Below, one piece after another: positions 58,638-64,000 of a DNA stretch of 64,000 nt (its first letter is position 1; every line of letters begins with the position of its first letter). Both the position numbers and the translations under genes were made by a program. Source of the DNA: Paenibacillus sp. OK003 (GTDB lineage: Bacteria > Bacillota > Bacilli > Paenibacillales > Paenibacillaceae); the NCBI RefSeq assembly GCF_900109515.1, contig NZ_FOBD01000009.1:248001-312000 (forward strand). The letters are read 5' to 3'. A model generated the notes under the pieces. It made no database searches. It saw only the letters and a list, made by a program, of their open reading frames with translations, and had not been told where the DNA came from.

Positions 58638-59420
58638 TTACCCTCTTCGTTTGTATCTCATTCTCGAATAAGCAATGCCATACAGCCCCATAACAAGTAG
58701 AATCGTAACCAGAATGTTCAACTCCCAACCACTAGCTAATGGTTGTCCAGACATGATTGAAACAGCTTTATTACTCAGACTACTAGGGAGAATCACATTC
58801 AACACAGGATTGGAATAGTTACCAATAATCATGAGGAAGGTAGGAATAATTACGGTAATTGCAGCCGCTTGAATTTGTGTTTTAGCTACTGCACTAGCAG
58901 CCACACCCAGACTGACAACGAAAAGGAACCATAATACGTATATTAGTAAAGCTTTGATGTATAGCTCCATATCCACTGGACTATAGTAAATATTTGTGTA
59001 ATAAACACCAGCATAAGACCCAATAACAACACTTACGATCATGAGCACACTATTTGATAAAAACTTGCTGATTAAATAGTTACCTGTATTTATTGGTTTA
59101 GAGAACAAAATGTCCAAAATACCGCTTTGTTCTTCTTTGACAATACATCCCATCAGTAAAATAGCTGCAATTAATAATCCAAATTGGTTTAACTGACCAA
59201 AAACACCAGCATAAATTTCATTTCCTGTTGCGATTTGAAAATTGGGGTCGATCATCAATCCATTACTATTCCCAATCATTTCTGGTAATAGTTTCATGGT
59301 TAAAGGTTGCATGATTCCAACTCCGATAAAAACGACTGGTAGCCATACAAGTTTGTAATCTCTGATACATTCTGTCCATTCTTTTTTTAATAAGACCAAT
59401 AAATTACGCAACTGTCCCAC
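58638..59420 (-). CDS. ABC-2 type transporter permease (YxlG-like)
   Basis: 260 residues with about six transmembrane helices (LVWLPVVFIGVGIMQPLTMK, FGLLIAAILLMGCIVKEEQS, ISKFLSNSVLMIVSVVIGSY, others). The cytoplasmic KEEQSGILDILFSKPINT loop is the ABC-2 permease signature region. Overlaps the ATPase gene by 17 bp. With the PLDc_N protein and ATPase it matches the YxlE-YxlF-YxlG trio of the B. subtilis sigY operon. Probably exports or protects against a peptide or small molecule; last gene of the operon, before a terminator. Confidence 0.85.
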   Translation of the reverse strand: MGQLRNLLVLLKKEWTECIRDYKLVWLPVVFIGVGIMQPLTMKLLPEMIGNSNGLMIDPNFQIATGNEIYAGVFGQLNQFGLLIAAILLMGCIVKEEQSGILDILFSKPINTGNYLISKFLSNSVLMIVSVVIGSYAGVYYTNIYYSPVDMELYIKALLIYVLWFLFVVSLGVAASAVAKTQIQAAAITVIIPTFLMIIGNYSNPVLNVILPSSLSNKAVSIMSGQPLASGWELNILVTILLVMGLYGIAYSRMRYKRRG

Positions 59421-60345
59421 CTACTAACGCCATAAAATAATCTTCCAATGAGAATGTACCCACTTCAACTTTGAAGAATTCCACCTTATACTTATTCATA
59501 CTCTCTAAAACTAAATGATTCCAGCTTTGATCTTCACTCAACGATTCTAAATAAACCGAATGATTCATATCGATTACCTGATCAATGACTTCAAGCCCTT
59601 TCAAATAACTGACCCAATTTGGATTAGGTTTTTTTAGTTCTATAGATAGTGAATTTTTAGTATGTTTCTTCTGTAAATCAGCATAATAAAAATCGTCTAT
59701 TTTTTTCCCATCTTTCAATATACAAAAGCGATTACAGCTTTCCTGGGCGTCACTTAAGATATGTGTTGAAAAGACGACAGTTGTGTCTTCTTTGATCACT
59801 TCAATCAAATCTAATACTTCTCTTCGACCAATTGGATCAAGTGCGGAAACCGGTTCATCCAAAATTACAAAACGCGGTTTGTGAATAACAGCTTGAGCAA
59901 TCCCCAAACGTTGTCTCATTCCTCCAGAAAAACCAGTGACTTTCCTTTTTTCACTACCAACAAGTCCTACAAGTTCCAAAACTTCTGGAATCCGTCGATT
60001 GATCTCTTTATTGCTCATTCCAAACAATTGAGAGTTGAATACCAACACCTCTTCAGCTGTCATCCAGTCATAAAAATTAGGGTATTGAGGCAAATAACCA
60101 ATTAAATGTCGTTGCTTTTCAATTGACTCACCATTTAAGAGAACCTCACCACTGTTTTCTTTTAGAATCCCGGAGACCATTCTAAGGAGGGTCGTTTTTC
60201 CAGCACCATTGGGCCCAATGAGTCCAATACAATCTCCTTTATTGATCGTTAACGAAAAGTTATCAACAGCCAGATATTCCTTGAACTTTTTAGTAAGATG
60301 GTTTAACTTTACTTCCAATTCATAACTATCGGTGGTTGTTTGCAT
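59404..60345 (-). CDS. ABC transporter ATPase (YxlF-like)
   Basis: 313 residues. Walker A IGPNGAGKTTLLRMVSGIL at about 43-61, Q-loop YLPQYPNFYDWM, signature FSGGMRQRLGIAQAVIHKPR, Walker B FVILDEPVSALDPIGR and H-loop VVFSTHILSDAQ. The C-terminal 85 residues are a small non-conserved domain as in ABC-2 exporters of the YxlF/BcrA group. Start overlaps the end of the PLDc_N gene by about 20 bp. Powers the permease encoded next. Confidence 0.92.
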   Translation of the reverse strand: MQTTTDSYELEVKLNHLTKKFKEYLAVDNFSLTINKGDCIGLIGPNGAGKTTLLRMVSGILKENSGEVLLNGESIEKQRHLIGYLPQYPNFYDWMTAEEVLVFNSQLFGMSNKEINRRIPEVLELVGLVGSEKRKVTGFSGGMRQRLGIAQAVIHKPRFVILDEPVSALDPIGRREVLDLIEVIKEDTTVVFSTHILSDAQESCNRFCILKDGKKIDDFYYADLQKKHTKNSLSIELKKPNPNWVSYLKGLEVIDQVIDMNHSVYLESLSEDQSWNHLVLESMNKYKVEFFKVEVGTFSLEDYFMALVGGTVA

Positions 60346-60565
60346 GTTTCTGCTTCCTCCCGATCATAAAGTATAGAACTGGCCCAAGAAAACTAAATGC
60401 TAAAACTACAATTACCCATAAAATAGGAACAGTTCTAGCCTTCCAATTTTTTATTAAATCAATCAAGGCAATCAGTGCAAGTAAACAATGAATGATTAAC
60501 AATGGCAAGATTAATTTTAATAATTCCAGTGAGATTCCAAATAGGTTTGCTAATTCCTCAGTCAT
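60326..60565 (-). CDS. PLDc_N-domain membrane protein (YxlE-like)
   Basis: 79 residues. Two transmembrane helices (about 16-38, LKLILPLLIIHCLLALIALI, and 47-68, VPILWVIVVLAFSFLGPVLY) with the PLDc_N signature LGPVLYFMIGRK. Such small proteins precede ABC exporters in the sigY operon (YxlE) and in bacteriocin-immunity clusters, perhaps as stabilisers or anti-sigma helpers. Overlaps the ATPase gene. Ribosome site GAGAGGTG. Confidence 0.85.
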   Translation of the reverse strand: MTEELANLFGISLELLKLILPLLIIHCLLALIALIDLIKNWKARTVPILWVIVVLAFSFLGPVLYFMIGRKQKHANNHR

Positions 60566-60652
60566 AGATACACACCTCTCTGTTTCTACTTATTTTTTAT
60601 TTGAATTGATTCTCTGATTCTAGTTCGTTTCAACACAATAAACTTTACCTTT

Positions 60653-62422
60653 TCACTCATTAGATTTTTGCGATGTCTCTATGAAAGCTTCTAAAATTGT
60701 CACCTGATCACAATCATAAATGTCTAATAATTCTATTTCCACATCCATATTTTCTTCAATCCAGGTTTTTATTTTAACAAGTTGAAGAGAATCAGCACCT
60801 AAAGCAAACAATGAATCTTCAGAAGACAGGTTCTTAATTTTTAAAACCTCTGCTAACATTTGTCTAAAAGGACTGACGTCCGTGTTACTCTCCTCTGTTT
60901 GTCTGTTCTGATTTTGTTCAGATATTCTATCTTCGACAGATTTTTTTAACGCTTTCATATCAATCTTTCCGTTCGTTGTTAATGGGAACTCCGAAAAGCA
61001 AATCTGCATGTGAGGTATCTCATAAATTGCAAGATGCTGTAATAGTTCTTTTCTAATTTTTGAACTGTCTAAAGCAATATTACTTTGATAGGCCAGTACC
61101 AGTTTTTGTGTTCCTTCTTGTTCCCCCAAAAGAAACATTCTATTTTCCAAGCCAAAATGCTGATGGAAAACGGAAGATATTTCACTTAAACTCACTCTGT
61201 ATCCGTTAATCTTTACTCTAGAATCCATTCTTCCTGTAAACTTGATGTGCCCATCTTTATCAAATCGGCCTAAATCCCCTGTTAAGTAAAGATAACCTAA
61301 TTGTTCATGTTCAATAAATGTTTCATTTGTTTTTGATTCATCTCCGATATATCCTAAAGCAACCCCCGCGCCTGCAATTCCAATCTGGCCAACCATATCT
61401 GGTTTAGCTAGACCTAACTCTTCATTAAGTATATAAATACGCTGATTATTCATTGGATTCCCATAAGGAATATACGGATAAGTACCCAGATTTTCTTGGG
61501 TGATTAAATGTAAAATTGACCAAATGGAACATTCTGTTGCTCCACCTAAACTATATGTTTTACTATTCGGAAAAGTACTTAATACTTTTTTTGAAAGTTC
61601 AATTGAGACATAATCCCCACTCATCAAGCAAACCCTGAGATTGTTTCGAGCGGGATCGGATAGTTCTATTTCTTTCAGAAAATAATCGAGCACACTTGGT
61701 ACAGAATTCCAAATTGTAATATTTTGTTCTTCGATGATATTTTTAATTGCTACAAAATCACGTTGATCTTCTGTAATATACAAAGCTCCTCCAACCAACG
61801 CGGCTCCAAAAATATCAAAAACGGATAAGTCGAAATTGAAAGAAGCAAGACAAAGAAAGCGATCATTCTCATTTAATGACAAACGTTCTTTTAAGTCCCG
61901 TAACGTATTCATCACCTGGTAATGCGTCTCAACAACACCTTTGGGTAAACCTGTACTACCTGATGTAAAGATGATGTATGCGATTTGATCATCCGATTGA
62001 ATTTTTGAAAGAAAGGGTACATCAACTTCTTCTTGATGTAGCCAAGTAAGTTGATTGCCATCTAAAAGTAGACGAGCATTTGTTTTAGCTACAATATAAT
62101 CAGTTCTTTCCTGCGGATAATTTGGGTCAAGGGGAATATAATAGTTTCCTGATTGCAATACGGCAAATATTTGGATCACTGTTTGAATTGACCTTCTTGC
62201 AATAATTCCTACTGGCTGATTTTCACAAGTAATTTCTGCTGCCAATTTTGATACGCGATAATAAAGCTCTTGATATGTGATTTCCTGATCTCTATCCATA
62301 ATCGCAATCTTATCCCCAAAACGCTCACTTGAATTCTTCAATAATTGATCCAATTTGAAATTTTTAAATATTTTCGATGTGTCATTGTATGCAGCAACTA
62401 GATCATAAGCCTGGATTCCCAT
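60653..62422 (-). CDS. Stand-alone NRPS adenylation-thiolation protein, cysteine predicted
   Basis: 589 residues, start set by GGGAGG. Adenylation core motifs: ITYQELYYRVSKLA, FTSGSTGLPKG (about 150-160), FDLSVFDIF, GGATECSIW, YLTGDLGR, NGYRVSLSEI, NGKID. Then a carrier domain with the phosphopantetheine serine in LGADSLQLVKIK (about 541). By alignment with GrsA the pocket reads D-L-F-N-L-S-L-I-W, one residue from the cysteine code DLYNLSLIW. No condensation or thioesterase domain. Such A-T proteins load an amino acid for tailoring or transfer. ABC exporter genes surround it in the same direction, so it probably starts a small cysteine-derived product or modification. Confidence 0.85.
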   Translation of the reverse strand: MGIQAYDLVAAYNDTSKIFKNFKLDQLLKNSSERFGDKIAIMDRDQEITYQELYYRVSKLAAEITCENQPVGIIARRSIQTVIQIFAVLQSGNYYIPLDPNYPQERTDYIVAKTNARLLLDGNQLTWLHQEEVDVPFLSKIQSDDQIAYIIFTSGSTGLPKGVVETHYQVMNTLRDLKERLSLNENDRFLCLASFNFDLSVFDIFGAALVGGALYITEDQRDFVAIKNIIEEQNITIWNSVPSVLDYFLKEIELSDPARNNLRVCLMSGDYVSIELSKKVLSTFPNSKTYSLGGATECSIWSILHLITQENLGTYPYIPYGNPMNNQRIYILNEELGLAKPDMVGQIGIAGAGVALGYIGDESKTNETFIEHEQLGYLYLTGDLGRFDKDGHIKFTGRMDSRVKINGYRVSLSEISSVFHQHFGLENRMFLLGEQEGTQKLVLAYQSNIALDSSKIRKELLQHLAIYEIPHMQICFSEFPLTTNGKIDMKALKKSVEDRISEQNQNRQTEESNTDVSPFRQMLAEVLKIKNLSSEDSLFALGADSLQLVKIKTWIEENMDVEIELLDIYDCDQVTILEAFIETSQKSNE

Positions 62423-62439
62423 AAGAACCTCCCACTAAA

Positions 62440-62660
62440 AAGTAATGTTTTCGCCTAGATTGGTTTAGAACCATATTTTTCTGAAAAGGCCGGTGACGGG
62501 AACAGGGCTTGGACTCGATTTTCCAAACTCTGGATAATACGTATGATCGCACAGTGGATCTCCACATCTTCCCTTGGGGTTTACCCTCCCATGTCACGCT
62601 GGGTCGTTGCCCTTACATTCCTTCGTTCTACCTGCCTAGGGGTGGAGGCCGATTCTCGCT
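62440..62660 (-). other. GC-rich foreign-looking insertion between permease and adenylation genes
   Basis: This 220-bp segment is much richer in GC than its neighbours and interrupts an otherwise tight operon. On the minus strand it begins near GGAGCGAGAATCGGCCTCC and has the look of part of a group II intron or IS element. An open frame (62403-62597: TWEGKPQGKMWRSTVRSYVL, SRVWKIESKPCSRHRPF) runs into the start of the next gene. No inverted repeats or domain V hairpin was found. Identity not established. Confidence 0.45.
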
Positions 62661-62661
62661 C

Positions 62662-64000
62662 CTATAGATAACTGATTTTCCTGATCTTCATCGTAAGGAA
62701 AATGACGACCAGAACTTCTACTACGAACAAAGCTAAGATACTTGTTGTTCCCAAAAACAGTAGCAGCGCAGCTGACAAAGCAATCAGTCCCATGCTTATT
62801 ACTGCAGTAATAATCGTCGGCATTCCTTGTTTTACTACGACCATCTCATTTGACCAGTTAAAGTTAGGGAACTTCAAATTGATAAACAGACCTACAGTCG
62901 TGATACATACCACACTTATAAACAACAACATCGTATGAACCAGAAAATCCATCCCTCTCAATCCAAGTGCACTCCAACAAGATATTGTTGAAGCGATCAG
63001 ACCAGGTATAAACAACAAGATATTCAGTAAACCTTTAGCTATGCTCAATTCAGCAACTGAGATAGGCAAACTTTGAATAATCCATACATTTTTTCCTTCG
63101 AATGAAAAACTACATGATGTCGTTGTCGTCAACGTCACACAAACTATAAAAATAACATAGTAAATAAATGAACTTGTAATCGTTAAATCAAGAGCTGCAA
63201 TAGTAAAAGGTGTGAAATTCGGGAGAAGCCCAAATCCTAAGCCTAATGCTACAATCAACAATGCACAAGGAGCCAGAATGGTATTAATAACATAAGTAAA
63301 TGACGAAAAATATCGGTTGATTTCTTTTTTGAAAAGAGCGGTTAATACAGGGCTAATCTCTAAGGAATAACGTTTAGCCGCAGTCGTTCTCGCTCCCATA
63401 AGCAGAACAATCTGATTATATTTTTTAACAATCACCAAACATATTAAGCTGAATAATCCGAGCACTGCGATAAAGAAAATAACTATTTTTAACCACTGGC
63501 TTCCATTCAATCCTTCGAGTAAAGAAACATTCAAAAATGAAGTGTTAATTACCCCTGATTTTGAATTGAAAGGTGAATGAGTTATATAAGCATACAGTAA
63601 CGGAGCGATAAAAAGGAGCAAAGTCAAAACAGCTTCTATTAGTGTATTCTTCACTTTCAACAAGGCAACAAACCATTTAACCAATAATGAAACAACAATA
63701 CTGCTCCCGATTGCAAGCAAGGGTGTAGCCACAACATAAATCGCTACCACCAATAAATTAATTAATGGGAATGGTTGAAGTAGATACAGAGGAACTTGAG
63801 CAACCAATAAAACACTGCCACAAATAACAACTTGTACAAGCACTTGAGAAAATATATTCAGAAGCTTTGCCTGCCACTCTTCAATAGGCAAGACAAAAAT
63901 TTGATCATGATCTGATCCAACCAGTACATTTTTAACACCTGATAATACAGTCCAAATCCCTAAAACCCAAAACAATAAGGAAGATATGTACGGATTGACC
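62662..64000 (-). CDS. ABC-2-type permease, 5' end outside window
   Basis: About 446 residues visible; the frame is open to the window edge, so the true start is outside. Ten or more hydrophobic helices (VQVVICGSVLLVAQVPLYLL, LIEAVLTLLLFIAPLLYAYI and others) with a middle cytoplasmic segment SLEISPVLTALFKKEINRYF. The layout, two six-helix halves separated by a loop, matches large single-chain ABC-2 permeases such as SkfF-like or YtrC-like proteins that export or give immunity to peptides. The cognate ATPase gene is probably just beyond the window. First visible gene of the operon. Confidence 0.75.
   Translation of the reverse strand, partial: VNPYISSLLFWVLGIWTVLSGVKNVLVGSDHDQIFVLPIEEWQAKLLNIFSQVLVQVVICGSVLLVAQVPLYLLQPFPLINLLVVAIYVVATPLLAIGSSIVVSLLVKWFVALLKVKNTLIEAVLTLLLFIAPLLYAYITHSPFNSKSGVINTSFLNVSLLEGLNGSQWLKIVIFFIAVLGLFSLICLVIVKKYNQIVLLMGARTTAAKRYSLEISPVLTALFKKEINRYFSSFTYVINTILAPCALLIVALGLGFGLLPNFTPFTIAALDLTITSSFIYYVIFIVCVTLTTTTSCSFSFEGKNVWIIQSLPISVAELSIAKGLLNILLFIPGLIASTISCWSALGLRGMDFLVHTMLLFISVVCITTVGLFINLKFPNFNWSNEMVVVKQGMPTIITAVISMGLIALSAALLLFLGTTSILALFVVEVLVVIFLTMKIRKISYL

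Overview
The window looks like the chromosome of a Paenibacillus-type spore-forming Firmicute. The right half carries glnR-glnA, a YnbB-type PLP enzyme, hflX, spoVK, a class A penicillin-binding protein, hfq, miaA, mutL, mutS, cotE and a YqjA-like membrane protein. This gene set and order, the strong AGGAGG-type ribosome binding sites and the sporulation genes (spoVK, cotE) support the assignment. The species cannot be named from the sequence alone.

Region A (1 to about 34.9 kb) is the right-hand part of a large AT-rich genomic island. Its left end lies outside the window. Its right end is marked by a tyrosine integrase (33.7-34.8 kb) and TGTGGGCA arm-type repeats, directly behind the glnA terminator. 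At 0-8.5 kb is a plasmid- or ICE-like backbone: a SpoVS paralogue, small DUF proteins, a RepL-like winged-helix protein next to nested palindromes, a RecD2 helicase, a NusG-like N-terminal-domain protein, a DUF771 protein, and two divergent XRE regulators around a repeated operator. At 9.7-15.1 kb is a three-gene Lamassu/ABC-three-component cassette (Cap4/DUF4297-like effector, small middle component, Rad50-like ATPase). At 15.25-18.35 kb two group II introns lie head to tail behind an intrinsic terminator; one is intact-looking and one is decayed. From 18.5 to 33.5 kb is a cargo zone with heavy gene decay: an HNH endonuclease, a DUF4238 protein with an ATPase remnant, a YHYH secreted protein, a three-gene membrane cassette, a HEPN-like plus RES-domain pair whose RES protein has 33-residue tandem repeats, a frameshifted FRG protein, tyrosine-recombinase remnants, a secreted HNH nuclease with a SUKH immunity protein, and a candidate structured RNA.

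Region B (34.9-58.4 kb) is core chromosome, almost entirely on the minus strand. It covers nitrogen control (glnR, glnA), ribosome and sporulation functions, cell wall synthesis, RNA chaperone and tRNA modification, mismatch repair (mutS-mutL, followed by a methyltransferase gene and miaA), a COOH-NH2 ligase-like gene behind the spore-coat gene cotE, a YqjA-like membrane protein and a NitT/TauT-type ABC importer.

Region C (58.6-64.0 kb) is again AT-rich and looks acquired. It holds an ABC-2 permease open at the window edge, a stand-alone adenylation-thiolation protein whose pocket residues predict cysteine, and a YxlE/F/G-like trio (PLDc_N membrane protein, ABC ATPase, ABC permease). A GC-rich foreign-looking segment of about 220 bp lies between the first permease and the adenylation gene. 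Together these suggest a small peptide or cysteine-derived metabolite system with export or self-protection.
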